Below, piece by piece: positions 44,410 to 53,861 of a DNA stretch of 64,000 nt. Every line of letters starts with the position of its first letter. The stretch's first letter is position 1. This DNA is from Bacillota bacterium (GTDB taxonomy: Bacteria; Bacillota; UBA4882; UBA8346): the NCBI GenBank assembly GCA_023401925.1, contig JAEXDA010000046.1, forward strand, positions 37,370 through 101,369. Direction: 5' to 3'. The notes under the pieces were generated by a model that ran no database searches, was not told the origin of the DNA, and saw nothing but the letters and a program-made list of their open reading frames with translations. Both the position numbers and the translations under genes were made by a program.

Positions 44410-44429
44410 GAAAAAAGGGGACTTTTTTC
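44410..44429. terminator. Hairpin in the SBP upstream region
   Basis: GAAAAAAG-GGGA-CTTTTTTC is a perfect 8-bp hairpin ending in a T-run on either strand. It may reinforce termination of the PepSY-gene transcript before the importer promoter. Confidence 0.45.
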
Positions 44430-44444
44430 AGGTATTGAACCACT

Positions 44445-44479
44445 AAAAAAGTACCCCCGATAAAGGCGGTACTTTTCAA
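44445..44479 (-). terminator. Terminator of the PepSY gene
   Basis: Minus strand AAAAGTACCGCC-TTTATC-GGGGGTACTTTTTT, about 35 bases after the stop. It is a strong stem with a T-run. Confidence 0.8.
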
Positions 44480-44513
44480 GCCGACTATCCTTATGAAGAT
44501 TCTCTCCAACCCA

Positions 44514-44870
44514 TTACTTTTTAGCAGCTTGGGCTGGGGTTGTTCCTGTTTTCCCAGCGGCTGGCGCGGCATCGCCGACATCCTTTAAAATTTTGCCGGA
44601 ATTTCCGCCAATCTTAAGGGTTCGATTGCCGTTTGCTTCCGAAAGCTTTACAATATAGATTTTACCGCTTGATTGAACACTGATTACTTTGGCGTCCTTA
44701 TGAGCGTTTAATGCAATTTTGGTAGCATCATCCTGAGTGAGTTTCAACTTTGCTGTAGTACTTACCGGAGCTTTTGCCGGTTTGGTATTACCGGCGGCAA
44801 ATACCGCTCCTGCTGAGATAACCAAGGCAACGACTAAACTTACAATCAACAACTTCCTACTTTTCTTCAT
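44514..44870 (-). CDS. Secreted PepSY-domain protein
   Basis: The 118-residue protein has a signal peptide (LLIVSLVVALVISAGAVFA, cleavage AFA|AG), a Thr/Ala-rich linker, one PepSY domain (about 42-95: TQDDATKIALNAHKDAKVIS ... KIGGNSGKIL), and an Ala-rich tail. PepSY domains are thought to inhibit or chaperone extracytoplasmic proteases. Start ATG 44870 (AGGAG, spacing 10). The longer frame to 44924 is unlikely. Monocistronic. Confidence 0.85.
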   Translation of the reverse strand: MKKSRKLLIVSLVVALVISAGAVFAAGNTKPAKAPVSTTAKLKLTQDDATKIALNAHKDAKVISVQSSGKIYIVKLSEANGNRTLKIGGNSGKILKDVGDAAPAAGKTGTTPAQAAKK

Positions 44871-45002
44871 TGGCTTTGTTCTCCTTTTCATCAATTTTGA
44901 ATCCATGGTTATCTTAGCCAACAAAGATTAGAATCCAGTTATAAAAAAATTAGAACTGGATTAGAATTGAATGAGATTTTTTCAGCCGTAGTGTTTCAAC
45001 CC

Positions 45003-46337
45003 TCACCGGGAGCGCTTTTGCTCCAAATTTCGATTCTGTCTACGCCAGAAGTGCTTAAAAAACAGGCTTCCTGTTATTTTAGACCCGTTTCTTCCTTGCC
45101 CCGCAGTTTCCAACGCTGCTTCAATGAACTTCCTTTCTTTTAAAAATGCAATTTTGACAGTATTGGCTAATATTTCATCGGAGACCGCCCCGGAGTCAAT
45201 TTCCTGAGTGAGCTTTTCCAATTCTCCTTCAAGTGCGTCGCGTTCTTCAAGAAAACGACGTCCATCGACTTGACCCGCTAAAATTAGGCGATGGAGCTTT
45301 TCGCGAATCTTCCAGTATTCAATCGCGGCCGGGACTTCCTGCTCTGAAAAGAAAGGAACTCCTTGGGCCATCCATAATGGCTTAAATACCGCAATACACG
45401 GAGTGGATGCCCCGGTCACCCAATAAGTGCTGCGATTTTGAGTAATGGAAGCAATATAGCTTCCCGTTGTATGATCGCCAATGAATCCGCCGCCATGCAT
45501 GCAAACACTTTCAAGCGAATGGGTGGAAAATTGGCGGCCCTGGACTTTACTTTCATGGCTCCGCAGGATGTTTTTCATGGTTGCTATGGTAATCTGTCCT
45601 CCTGCCCGCTCCAGAGCAGCTTTGCAAGTTTCCAAACGATGCCTGGCGCGGCTGAAATGAGTAAAAATGTGATCGCTGTAACACTTGCGGAAATTAAAAT
45701 CTTGACGGCTCCGGCACCATCCTTTATCAACCGCATGGGCCACCAAATCGGGATGACTTCTGTCAAAATCCCCTTCTATCGTCAGGCAATTGGAGATGCA
45801 ATAAATATCGCGTACTTGTTTGGCAACCCAGTAAGGACCGGCGGTCTCCAGCACCCAGGCTGACGAGGGATCGGCGATTAAAAACGAATTGTGATAGGTA
45901 AAAGGCTTTTCATAACCGCAGTTACCGCCTTGACCGTAATGTTCCAACAACTCCGCAATCAAAACGACAGCCTGCTCGCTGGTGCGGCAGCGTTCCAAGG
46001 CAAGCCGGGCCAAATCCATCCCGAGCAAACCCGTTTTTTGGTATTTTTCTTTGGTGAATACCGCTTCATTGCCGATATTAAGACCGAATTCATTGGCTCC
46101 CATTTCGCAGCCCCAAATCCAGGAGGGCTTTAACAATACTCCCTCATAGGTCTCCTCCACCTGGGGAATGGAGATATAAGTGACGTTTAATTCTTTCTCA
46201 ATGCCGGCGAGATCATGCTTCCGCCGGGGTACATGGATTACCAAATGCGGTTCATTCGGTTGCCTGTCGCTGTTCTTGGCAAATAGAACCGAACCATCCC
46301 GGGTGGAATTCCCCAAAGCAACCATCGTGTCACACAT
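45003..46337 (-). CDS. Peptidase family C69 (secernin-like dipeptidase)
   Basis: An N-terminal-nucleophile hydrolase of 444 residues. The Cys directly after the initiator Met (MCDTMVALG) would become the N-terminal nucleophile. FAKNSDR and the YEGVLLKPSWIWGCEMGANEFG block are typical of C69/secernins. No signal peptide is present, so it is cytoplasmic. It is the last gene of a run with a PmbA- and a TldD-like gene (30-base spacer), suggesting that all three act on peptides. A charged C-terminal tail of about 40 residues is extra. Confidence 0.88.
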   Translation of the reverse strand: MCDTMVALGNSTRDGSVLFAKNSDRQPNEPHLVIHVPRRKHDLAGIEKELNVTYISIPQVEETYEGVLLKPSWIWGCEMGANEFGLNIGNEAVFTKEKYQKTGLLGMDLARLALERCRTSEQAVVLIAELLEHYGQGGNCGYEKPFTYHNSFLIADPSSAWVLETAGPYWVAKQVRDIYCISNCLTIEGDFDRSHPDLVAHAVDKGWCRSRQDFNFRKCYSDHIFTHFSRARHRLETCKAALERAGGQITIATMKNILRSHESKVQGRQFSTHSLESVCMHGGGFIGDHTTGSYIASITQNRSTYWVTGASTPCIAVFKPLWMAQGVPFFSEQEVPAAIEYWKIREKLHRLILAGQVDGRRFLEERDALEGELEKLTQEIDSGAVSDEILANTVKIAFLKERKFIEAALETAGQGRNGSKITGSLFFKHFWRRQNRNLEQKRSR

Positions 46338-46367
46338 GAAACGTATCTTCCTCCCGTAGGCTATCTT

Positions 46368-47687
46368 TCATTGAGCCTTTCCGCTTACGGCTACATTTGA
46401 TAATTGAATGGTTTGCGGGCCGCCGAAATGGTTCTCCCTCTGCAATTCCTTTGAGAGAATCATTTCGGTCTGGACTTCCCGGATATTGCCGGAAATCGAC
46501 CCCCCGGTTACAAACGTGGTGCCTTTGCCGTCAAAATAACGGCCGAGCCGGATTTCACCGCCGAAATCACCGTTTAGGGGGTCCATCTGGAAATCCGAAA
46601 AAGCCAGTAATTCCAAATAAGGCCGTTGTTTCATCTCCGGAATCGATTGGCTACCCCCGCTAAAAACCATATTCCGGATATTTCCGGTCGGAGGAACCCC
46701 CAAATATTTACAATATTGAGTATTGCCCCAGTAATTTAAAAGTTTGCCCTGCCGGATGATTTCGACGCTGTCAACCGGCAATCCATCCTCATCAAAAGGA
46801 GTACTGGCTGTGGAATTCTCCATAAAGGGATCCAACTTCATACTGATGGAATCACCTTGGGAACTGTTATCTATCCCCTGGACATTTTGACCCGGTTTCA
46901 AGGTTGAGGTTTGCTCATAAACACTTTGAGCGGCCGACTGGGTGTAATAGTACTGCAAAAAATCATGGACCGGCTCTCCGGTGAGTAGTACCGGATGACG
47001 TTTTAAGTCCGGGGTTGAAACGGCCAAGGCTTTTTCCCTGCTTAACTCCAACATTTCACGGACAACTTGGGTAAATTGCCCGGCCTGGAAGGTTGCAAAG
47101 TGAAAGTCTTTATACAATTCGACCTCTTCACCGGATTCCCGCCAGTTGGTTATGAGCTCCAGCTCACCCCGGTAATGCTCTTTCTGCAAATCAACCCCCT
47201 CGGAATTCATGATCCGGGTGGTGATTTTATTCAGAAACAATTCCGCCGAATTAATCCCGCCCCGCTCCAGGGTGTCCCCTTCGAAAAGTGCTGCAGTCAA
47301 TTGGGAAATCCCGTCCGAAAGTGAAGCCCCTGCGAAACTGCTCACCGGGACTTGCTGCTTAACCTGCCTCGGCTCTACCAGGGGATAAAATTTATTTTTC
47401 ACGAAACCGGCTGCATAAGCCGCTTGGTTCATGGCGGTCCGGACTTCATCCTCACGCATGGTGGGATGAATCTGGATTGTGGAGGAACCCCGGTAATCAT
47501 TGCCATCGGCTGAAAAATCTTTATATATCGTGGCCTGAAAATAATGAACCTTTTTACTGCGGTTCATATCCAATTCCTTTTTGATAAAAAAAGCTTCCAT
47601 CGAATCGGTTCTTTGTTCAACAATTTTATAAACTTTGATCTCCGGAATATCCCTCAATATCTTTTGAAGTTGTTCCATGGTAAGCAT
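46368..47687 (-). CDS. PmbA/TldE-family protein (second pair)
   Basis: The 439-residue protein has the TldE-type fold without HExxxH: STPFDEDGLPV, RNMVFSGG and a C-terminal Gly-rich GGEIRLGRYF block. It is paired with the TldD at 47741. The start ATG 47687 has GGGAG about 10 bases upstream. GTG codons at 47696/47693 are too close to that SD. Sequence similarity to the other pmbA-like gene (1-1034) is low by eye. Confidence 0.85.
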   Translation of the reverse strand: MLTMEQLQKILRDIPEIKVYKIVEQRTDSMEAFFIKKELDMNRSKKVHYFQATIYKDFSADGNDYRGSSTIQIHPTMREDEVRTAMNQAAYAAGFVKNKFYPLVEPRQVKQQVPVSSFAGASLSDGISQLTAALFEGDTLERGGINSAELFLNKITTRIMNSEGVDLQKEHYRGELELITNWRESGEEVELYKDFHFATFQAGQFTQVVREMLELSREKALAVSTPDLKRHPVLLTGEPVHDFLQYYYTQSAAQSVYEQTSTLKPGQNVQGIDNSSQGDSISMKLDPFMENSTASTPFDEDGLPVDSVEIIRQGKLLNYWGNTQYCKYLGVPPTGNIRNMVFSGGSQSIPEMKQRPYLELLAFSDFQMDPLNGDFGGEIRLGRYFDGKGTTFVTGGSISGNIREVQTEMILSKELQRENHFGGPQTIQLSNVAVSGKAQ

Positions 47688-47740
47688 TGGCACCACGCTC
47701 CCGATTTTAAATACATTCCGTCAAAATGAAAAAACTTTCT

Positions 47741-49168
47741 TTACCCCAGTCGCACCCTGGTTTTAATATAGGGGCCCCCATCGGAGACCTTCACAAATTC
47801 TTTATGACCTTTCCCGCAAGCGCCGGAACCGAAAAGTTCCGCTTTTTCCGAAACCATCGTCACCGCGGAAAGCACCTCCGGGACATATCCGGTCATAATT
47901 ACCGGCGATACCAGATTCCCGGTGAGTTTTCCATCCACAATCTCTTCCCCCTGCAAGACCATACATTGGATTCCCCAATTTTTGGGGTCCTCCATCCCGC
48001 TCATCATGCCCTCCAAGAGGTAGCCATGGCGGATGGAAGCTATCATCTCAGGAAGACTATCCTGTCCTGGACTAAAGAAAGTATTGGTCATCCGGGCATA
48101 AGCTTTGCGTTCATAAGATTCCCGTTTTCCGTTACCGGTAGGTTCCGTACCCAGTCTCAGGGCGGATAAGCGATCGGAAATTCCGGCTTTTAAAATCCCT
48201 TGGTCAATAACTACCGTGTCCTTGGCTAACACGCCTTCATCATCAAAAAGATACGATGATACCTGATGGGCGGCGGCAGCGCCGTCATGCATAGTAACTA
48301 ATTTGGAACCAACCGGTTTCCCCAGGTACTCCCGGGCTTTGGCGCGATTTTTGACGAACATATCCATCTCTACCCCATGGCCAAAAGCCTCGTGAGCAAT
48401 CAGGCCTGAAACCTCGGGTGAGCAAATTACATCATATTCACCGGGAGGAACCGCCTTCGCATCCAACAACTTCTCGGCCTGAGTGATCACTTTGGCAACG
48501 GCGGGTTCCATTTCATCCAACAATTCCGGACCTTTGAGGCCGGAAAAACTGCCGTAACAGTAACGGGTATTTCCTTCCCGCCGTACAATCGGGATTAAGT
48601 ATCCCTGGCTCCAAACATAACTCTGCTCAAGCCGTTTAGCCGTGGAGATAAATATCTTAGATACATGGACTTCCTCATAACGGACCCTGAAGTCTACCGA
48701 CCATTTGGAAAGCGCAAAACCTTTTTGATGAAGGGTAGTCATGCGGGTGACTTTTTCTTCGGCACTCACCTGCTGGGGCAGCTTTTGGGCTTCCCCGTAA
48801 AAACTTTTCACTAGCGCCTCCTCTTCGATGAGGGGGTAACGGGCAATTTTGATTCCTAAAGGCCCCGGTTCCAGGGGAACTTGAATGCGGGAGCGAATCT
48901 CCTGAATAAAAGAATCGAGATCCTGAGAAGGGATTTCATTAAAAGAAAACTCAGAATAAATCGAGTCGTGGTAAACCCGGATCACAAAGCCCCGTTCGGT
49001 CCAACGCGACTCGCCAACCTGAATGCTGACCTTTTGAACGGCATATTGTTTTCCAACACTGTCGATACCCAATACCGAAACATAGGGAAAATGCCGGGAT
49101 AATTGCGTCACCAAACGGCTCAGGGTTTCGGTTTGGGACATCAGATAAGGCGACATGGCGACTTTCAT
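47741..49168 (-). CDS. TldD-family metalloprotease (second pair)
   Basis: The 475-residue protein has zinc motif HEAFGHGVEMD (about residue 252) and the C-terminal GSGACGKG block. It is the catalytic partner of the PmbA-like gene 53 bases downstream. The SD GGAGG lies before ATG 49168. With the C69 hydrolase it forms a three-gene peptide-processing cluster. No peptide substrate gene is obvious nearby. Confidence 0.9.
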   Translation of the reverse strand: MKVAMSPYLMSQTETLSRLVTQLSRHFPYVSVLGIDSVGKQYAVQKVSIQVGESRWTERGFVIRVYHDSIYSEFSFNEIPSQDLDSFIQEIRSRIQVPLEPGPLGIKIARYPLIEEEALVKSFYGEAQKLPQQVSAEEKVTRMTTLHQKGFALSKWSVDFRVRYEEVHVSKIFISTAKRLEQSYVWSQGYLIPIVRREGNTRYCYGSFSGLKGPELLDEMEPAVAKVITQAEKLLDAKAVPPGEYDVICSPEVSGLIAHEAFGHGVEMDMFVKNRAKAREYLGKPVGSKLVTMHDGAAAAHQVSSYLFDDEGVLAKDTVVIDQGILKAGISDRLSALRLGTEPTGNGKRESYERKAYARMTNTFFSPGQDSLPEMIASIRHGYLLEGMMSGMEDPKNWGIQCMVLQGEEIVDGKLTGNLVSPVIMTGYVPEVLSAVTMVSEKAELFGSGACGKGHKEFVKVSDGGPYIKTRVRLG

Positions 49169-49504
49169 TGAAATCCTCCATTCTTAGCTCAAATACGGGA
49201 ATTCACCGGTTTGGTCCATCTCGTTTTGAGTCTTCCTATGTAAAATATGAAATTACCCAAATTATATACTTTGTATTTCCATCTTTTAAGAGGTTTCCCT
49301 TTAGCTTGCCGGATTTTTTCCAGTCAATTTTGGGGTTCGATTAAAACCGCCGGACAGTTTAATCATATTGCCGGTACTCTCCGGATTAAATGCGTTTCCA
49401 CCAAGAACGATGCTCCAAATACCATTGGCTGGTATCCTGGATTCTTCGATGTCAAAAGGGTATGGTTGGGATTTTATTTTAATTGATTTCAATAGCCTTG
49501 TTCA

Positions 49505-49665
49505 AGACACATTCTACTCAGGTCGATGATTTCCAATTCTCCTCTGAGATTGGGTTTCAAATTTTGGGCATATTCGACCGTATACCGGCAATAAATGCTT
49601 ACTGGTTACCATCTTAAAGGATAAAGCCGGCTGCCCGACCCTCCGGCAAGAATAATCGCTCTCAT
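49505..49665 (-). pseudogene. rfbA: Remnant of glucose-1-phosphate thymidylyltransferase (rfbA)
   Basis: After an SD (GGGAG) an ATG at 49665 opens MRAIILAGGSGSRLYPL, the RfbA nucleotide-binding N-terminus. A stop and frame change follow, then KHLLPVY (the next RfbA motif). After a large internal deletion comes LRGELEIIDLSRM, matching the RfbA segment usually near residue 190. About 600 bases of the gene are gone. The rest of 49169-49888 shows no gene. Confidence 0.75.
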
Positions 49666-49888
49666 GTTTCAACTCCCTTTGGAAAATAAAATGAAAAGTT
49701 CGATATGGGATTTCCACTTGTAAATAACCAATCCTTTTCAAAAATATTTTTTTCCGGCAGAAAACAACGGTAGGGTTAAATCTTCTTGTAATAGCGATGC
49801 CCTCACAAACTCGCTAAACCTCTCCATCGCATTGTCTACCCATCCACTGGAATTTATGATACAATACTTTATTGAGAGGTGAGCAAGA

Positions 49889-50122
49889 ATGGATGATAAT
49901 AAAGTGGCCGTTCTATTGGAAGACTTAATGTCCCAATTTCGTACGTTCGGTGAAGGATTGCAATTGCTTAATGAGAAAATGGATACTCATATCGAGGAAA
50001 ACCGTAAAGAATTAAAGGCAATCCAAAGTAGCCTGGATCAAAATCATCAGGAGCATCAACAATTAATGCAGATGATTAAAGAACTGGACACCGAAGTTGT
50101 TCAAATCAAACGGGTAAAATGA
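49889..50122 (+). CDS. Small coiled-coil protein, copy 1
   Basis: The 77-residue, highly charged helical protein belongs to a family with three copies in this window (also 54780 and 57540). All share the N-terminal MDDNKVAVLLEDLMSQF and the C-terminal LDTEVVQIKRVK, while the middle varies in length in heptad style. The upstream sequence is conserved in all copies: GATACAATA (a -10), then the SD GAGAGGTGAG. Transposase-like sequence follows about 15-40 bases downstream. Function is unknown. A coiled-coil regulator or element-encoded protein are both possible. Confidence 0.75.
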   Translation: MDDNKVAVLLEDLMSQFRTFGEGLQLLNEKMDTHIEENRKELKAIQSSLDQNHQEHQQLMQMIKELDTEVVQIKRVK

Positions 50123-50137
50123 TTCTTTTTCTATTTT

Positions 50138-50545
50138 CACTTTGCTTCATTTTAAACCGGCTATCACTTTTTTGCATGAATGGCATCTCGTTTTAACTCA
50201 CTCTGATGATTCTCATGGATCCCACGTCAGCCTTCAACTTAAAATTCTCGCCAACTCCTCTTTCCGCTAACATTACCGCTAAACTTCAATTTCCGAAACC
50301 AGTTTAATCTCTGGGTCATTTTTAAACAGACTTTATTATAATTACCGAAAAGTGGCTCGAAGAGAAGTAAATCTTAAAATCCGTTCTCCTCCTCTCTTTG
50401 AAGGCTTTTCTTTATGCCGTATGCAAAACCCAGATCGTGCTCAAAAAATTTTCACTTTAAACCTGCCCGTCTTTTCAAAGTCCACTTCAAAAATCAGAGC
50501 CCAACTTTTTAGTTAAGCTCCGTTTTTTGGCAAGATGAAATTTTT
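50138..50545 (+). pseudogene. Collapsed transposase copy (ends only)
   Basis: Bases 50138-50300 resemble the first part of the intact transposase (TTTTAAACCGGCTATCAC, CTTTTTTGCATGAATGG), and 50330-50545 resemble its 3' end (ATAATTACCG, then the conserved terminator region with CAGAGCCCAAC...GTTAAGCTCCGTTTTTT). Almost all of the coding region is deleted. Confidence 0.7.
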
Positions 50546-50567
50546 AAAGTCCACAGCTTTTAGCCTT

Positions 50568-51017
50568 CTATTGCAATTGTTTCCGATTAATACTTCTTGT
50601 TTTCCATTGTAATCCAATCCACATTAATATTGATGAAATAAAGGTGATAATTAAAAATATTAACTTATTAAAAATTACATGTTTCACTGTAAAATTTGAA
50701 AATAGTAGCAAAACTCCGCTGCTAGGTACAATAACCACTGCAAGTAATTGTTGAAAAACACCTGCAATATAACTTTTTCCATAGGATATTATCCCTATAA
50801 TCAGGCCAAGTATGCCCACAGAAGAGACAGATAACATATTTTTAATTACAGAACCTTGTGGCGTTAGTTTTGTCCCAATAAAAATATATATAAACCACAT
50901 TAAAACTGACAATATTCCGCCACCAATAATAAAGTCTCCTAATGGAACTAAAATTGTGAAATAGACACAGAAACATATTATTTGGGATAAGAGGGCAAAT
51001 ATATTGTTTTTTAACAA
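50568..51017 (-). CDS. AT-rich four-TM membrane protein of unknown function
   Basis: The 149-residue protein has four predicted TM helices (about 7-27, 31-50, 62-88, 115-138). It starts at TTG 51017 with GGAG 8 bases upstream. Base composition is much richer in A/T than the core genes, indicating transfer. It sits among immunity-like genes and IS debris, so it could be an immunity protein for a membrane-active toxin, but no family is recognised. Confidence 0.6.
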   Translation of the reverse strand: MLKNNIFALLSQIICFCVYFTILVPLGDFIIGGGILSVLMWFIYIFIGTKLTPQGSVIKNMLSVSSVGILGLIIGIISYGKSYIAGVFQQLLAVVIVPSSGVLLLFSNFTVKHVIFNKLIFLIITFISSILMWIGLQWKTRSINRKQLQ

Positions 51018-51083
51018 AATATCATCTCCAGATAACGTTAATTATTATCACGGACTATGGTTTTATAACATTTGTTTCTTCAT

Positions 51084-51250
51084 TACTATCAGCCATCCGC
51101 AGAGTGATTCAACATGTCGCAGTCACTACTCGTCCCACTTCGGCCTGGGTTGTTCAACAGATTAAGGAAGCGACTCCTTTTGGGATGCAACCAGAATACT
51201 TAATCCATGTAATGACCGCATTTTCGTAAGTAAGGAATTACAACCATTTC
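51084..51250 (+). pseudogene. Internal fragment of the DDE transposase
   Basis: The fragment matches the middle of the intact copy at 62353: CCGCAGAGTGAT, CACTTCGGCCTGGGTTGT, and ACTTAATCCATG around the second catalytic Asp, with indels. Both ends are missing. Confidence 0.8.
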
Positions 51251-51347
51251 GATCTAAAGTTACCATTAAAATTTCTGCATCGTGAAAATTCGGAGTATAG
51301 CCGAAAAAATTTGTTAATGATTCTATATTATCTATTTTATCAAACAT
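51249..51347 (-). pseudogene. 5' fragment of an Imm50-like immunity gene
   Basis: With a good SD (GGAG, 8 bases before ATG 51347), 33 codons encode FFGYTPNFHDAEILMVTLDR, the characteristic Imm50-type N-terminus (FHDAE). The frame then runs into antisense transposase debris, so the gene is truncated. Confidence 0.6.
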
Positions 51348-51382
51348 ACTATAAACTCCTTTCAGTCACTACCTCAATTAAT

Positions 51383-51420
51383 AAAAGAAGTCCGTCTACC
51401 CACGAAAGTAACCGGACTTC
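51383..51420 (-). terminator. Terminator downstream of the 51602 gene
   Basis: GAAGTCCG (51387-51394) pairs with CGGACTTC (51413-51420), and TTTTATT follows on the minus strand. Further hairpins (CTCAAACCGGC/GCCGGTATTGTTTGAG, about 51431-51472) occupy the rest of the 51421-51601 spacer. Confidence 0.65.
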
Positions 51421-51601
51421 CCCATTGAAAACACGCCTCAAACCGGCAAGGGTTTATCGCCGGTATTGTTTGAGCCAATTTTTTATGGAAAGATTTTTTT
51501 GAAGCGCACGGGTCAGCCAAGAGGTTTACCTGACTCGTTTCTCTGTGGTTACCCACCCTCTCCCCGGCAGACGACTTCTTCGGTTAATGGTAGGCTGATG
51601 G

Positions 51602-52318
51602 TTAATTTCCATAAACAATAGCTTTTATCGTCTCCAAAGGAACATTATAATCTAGTCTCATTTGGTATATTGGTTCAAATTCATTTTTTAAGTAATATTG
51701 CAATTTTTTATAAAAATCTTCCAGGAAGCTCTCTATTGGTTTATTCATCCTATCGCTATTCCATACAGTCTCAATTTTCCCCCATTCAAATATCCGCATT
51801 ATCTCCAAATCACTCCATTCAGGTTTAGTTGCGGTTTTTCTCTTTTTCAGCTTTATACCCGGTAATACTACTTTATCAAATTTTTGAAGCAATTGAACTA
51901 TGTTACTAAATTGATATTTATTTAAATATATACTCTTTAATTCTAACGTTGGCCAATCATTTAACATCAAATCCTGTTCATTTTTATTACTATTTCTGTA
52001 TTTACTCGTATCTGATTTTCTATCCCATTTGGTGTACCTTATCACACATCCACCCATATTTCCTTCTTCAGAAATCCATTCCCGATTTTCTGAATAAATA
52101 GACCATGAAATGGTATGTTGAGTAGGTACCCACATTCTAACCCGCAATACTTGTTCGAATTTATATTCCTCATCACTTTCCGTTCCCTTAATACCAATAA
52201 TTGGAGGTTCTTCGGTTAAAAAATCTGTAAGTTCCTCATAACGAAGCATATATAAAGGTATGATTGCAAGACAAACTGGTTTTATTATTAACGCATTTCC
52301 TTTTTCTATAGGTAACAA
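51602..52318 (-). CDS. Unknown AT-rich protein in immunity-like cluster
   Basis: The frame opens at 52465, but its first 49 codons are Cys/Trp-rich and unlike the rest. A TTG at 52318 with GGGGGTG 8 bases upstream gives a sensible 238-residue soluble protein, mixed alpha/beta with a Trp-rich region. No family is recognised. It is the most downstream of three minus-strand genes that follow an RHS remnant, a typical setting for immunity genes. Confidence 0.55.
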   Translation of the reverse strand: MLPIEKGNALIIKPVCLAIIPLYMLRYEELTDFLTEEPPIIGIKGTESDEEYKFEQVLRVRMWVPTQHTISWSIYSENREWISEEGNMGGCVIRYTKWDRKSDTSKYRNSNKNEQDLMLNDWPTLELKSIYLNKYQFSNIVQLLQKFDKVVLPGIKLKKRKTATKPEWSDLEIMRIFEWGKIETVWNSDRMNKPIESFLEDFYKKLQYYLKNEFEPIYQMRLDYNVPLETIKAIVYGN

Positions 52319-52502
52319 CTTTACTTCACCCCCGGTGTAACATCGCCTACATGCTGTGCAGGCCCTACCTGATGGTACTTTGAGTAAACGCCCCCAGTTA
52401 AAAAACCAGCACCACCAACAGATTGGGCTGTTATTCCATCTACAATCACTTAATGGATTTGCCATTACTCTTTAAAGATTGGTGAAATAATAATTTTTGT
52501 TA

Positions 52503-53198
52503 TTAACTGTTGTAATCATTAAGAATACCTTCAATTAGACTTCTTACGGCTATTGTTTTTTCAATCAATAACCGTTTCTTGAGAATAGCTAATAACTCAT
52601 TTTTGTTTGTATCGGAAATTACATCTTTGATAAGATTTACTATGACACAGCGATTCTCATAGTTTCTATTATTTATTTCATTTAAGAGTAAATTCAAATA
52701 TTGTTCTTCCCCAAAATTAAACAACGCTTCATAAATCCGAATTTTTACTCCTTGATTTTTCTCGCTTTTTAACCGCTTTTCCAAGAAGGGGATTAATTTC
52801 CTGTCCGGTATGGAAGAATCTCTTTTGGCGATTTCTACCATCGAACCAGCAGCATATCCTCTTACTAAACTACTTTTATCTTTAATAAACCTTTCTCTCA
52901 AGAGAATGAATGATTCTCTTGTTTGTCCATTACTTAAAGACTCACATGCACAGATTCTAACTAATTCATTTCGATCGGCAAGAAGTTTCATTAAGATTTT
53001 TTCAGCATCTAAATCATCATAATTAAAAAGAATTTCGGCAACAGTCCATCTTACTTCATCGTCCGTATCATCCGATAAAATTTTTAATAAATCGAATGAA
53101 TTATCGAATTCATTTTTATCATTTTGCCCGATATTCCTTAAGTGATTAACCTTTTCTTGAATATTTAGATTCTCTATTTCTATTTCATTGGCTGGCAT
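52503..53198 (-). CDS. HEAT-repeat protein, probable immunity
   Basis: The 231-residue protein is made of tandem HEAT-like helical pairs (VRWTVAEIL, VRICACESLS, VRGYAAGSMVEIA, VKIRIYEALFNFG). HEAT proteins are frequent immunity partners of RHS toxins, and an RHS remnant lies upstream. Composition is AT-rich. Function is inferred from context only. Confidence 0.7.
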   Translation of the reverse strand: MPANEIEIENLNIQEKVNHLRNIGQNDKNEFDNSFDLLKILSDDTDDEVRWTVAEILFNYDDLDAEKILMKLLADRNELVRICACESLSNGQTRESFILLRERFIKDKSSLVRGYAAGSMVEIAKRDSSIPDRKLIPFLEKRLKSEKNQGVKIRIYEALFNFGEEQYLNLLLNEINNRNYENRCVIVNLIKDVISDTNKNELLAILKKRLLIEKTIAVRSLIEGILNDYNS

Positions 53199-53263
53199 AA
53201 TAATTTTTCACTTCCATTAACCCAGTGTCTCTTACCCTATTTTTCCCCTATTTCGACATGAAG

Positions 53264-53776
53264 TCAACATCCGCCGATGGATTCTTTGAAGACTACAATA
53301 TTACATCCCTGCTGCACCTCAATAACAATTGCGCCTCGGAATGAAAGGAACCAATTGGTTTCGTCTTGTTCAAAATATTCAGAATCTTCATTGCCGGTAT
53401 AATTACAAAAGATTTTTAGATAAATATCATCAAAAAAAACAGTAAGGTCACCACAGTCATCCGTTAATTCAACCTTTGTAATCTTTTTATTTATAATCCG
53501 TTTTAAACCCGTAACTAATGGACCATCTAAATTGTTAGGTTCGGACGCTCCTGTGATAACGTGTCCGTTGCTTTGTAAACGCCATTCGCAAAATACTCCT
53601 AAATGATATTCACCGTCATACTTATCCAATTCATAGGGTAATTTTTTCGGAAGAAATTTTTCGTTTTTAATTTTTTCACCCAAATATAAATGAATATGTG
53701 AAGCACTAGGTGGACCTGATAATACACCCCAACATACTTTTCCAACGAATTGATTCATTATATTATCTATTTCCAT
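53264..53776 (-). CDS. Unknown protein adjacent to RHS remnant, possible immunity
   Basis: The 170-residue soluble, beta-rich acidic protein has DDCGDLTVFFDDIYLKIFCNY and several Trp residues. No signal peptide or known catalytic motif is seen. It is the first complete gene after the RHS scrap at 53862-54025, the normal position of a cognate immunity gene. The SD is weak (GGTAAG). Confidence 0.6.
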   Translation of the reverse strand: MEIDNIMNQFVGKVCWGVLSGPPSASHIHLYLGEKIKNEKFLPKKLPYELDKYDGEYHLGVFCEWRLQSNGHVITGASEPNNLDGPLVTGLKRIINKKITKVELTDDCGDLTVFFDDIYLKIFCNYTGNEDSEYFEQDETNWFLSFRGAIVIEVQQGCNIVVFKESIGGC

Positions 53777-53861
53777 TTACATCTTACCTGTATCATTCTT
53801 TTATTTTTAATTAACACCATAATAATCTTTTGCTGCTTCCAAAACCTCCGGGCTAGACTCT

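Noticed and set aside
45438..45863. 141-codon plus-strand frame
   Set aside because: Antisense to the clear C69 gene, with no SD or family-like motifs.
47726..48169. 147-codon plus-strand frame
   Set aside because: Antisense to the second TldD. It is a codon-composition shadow.
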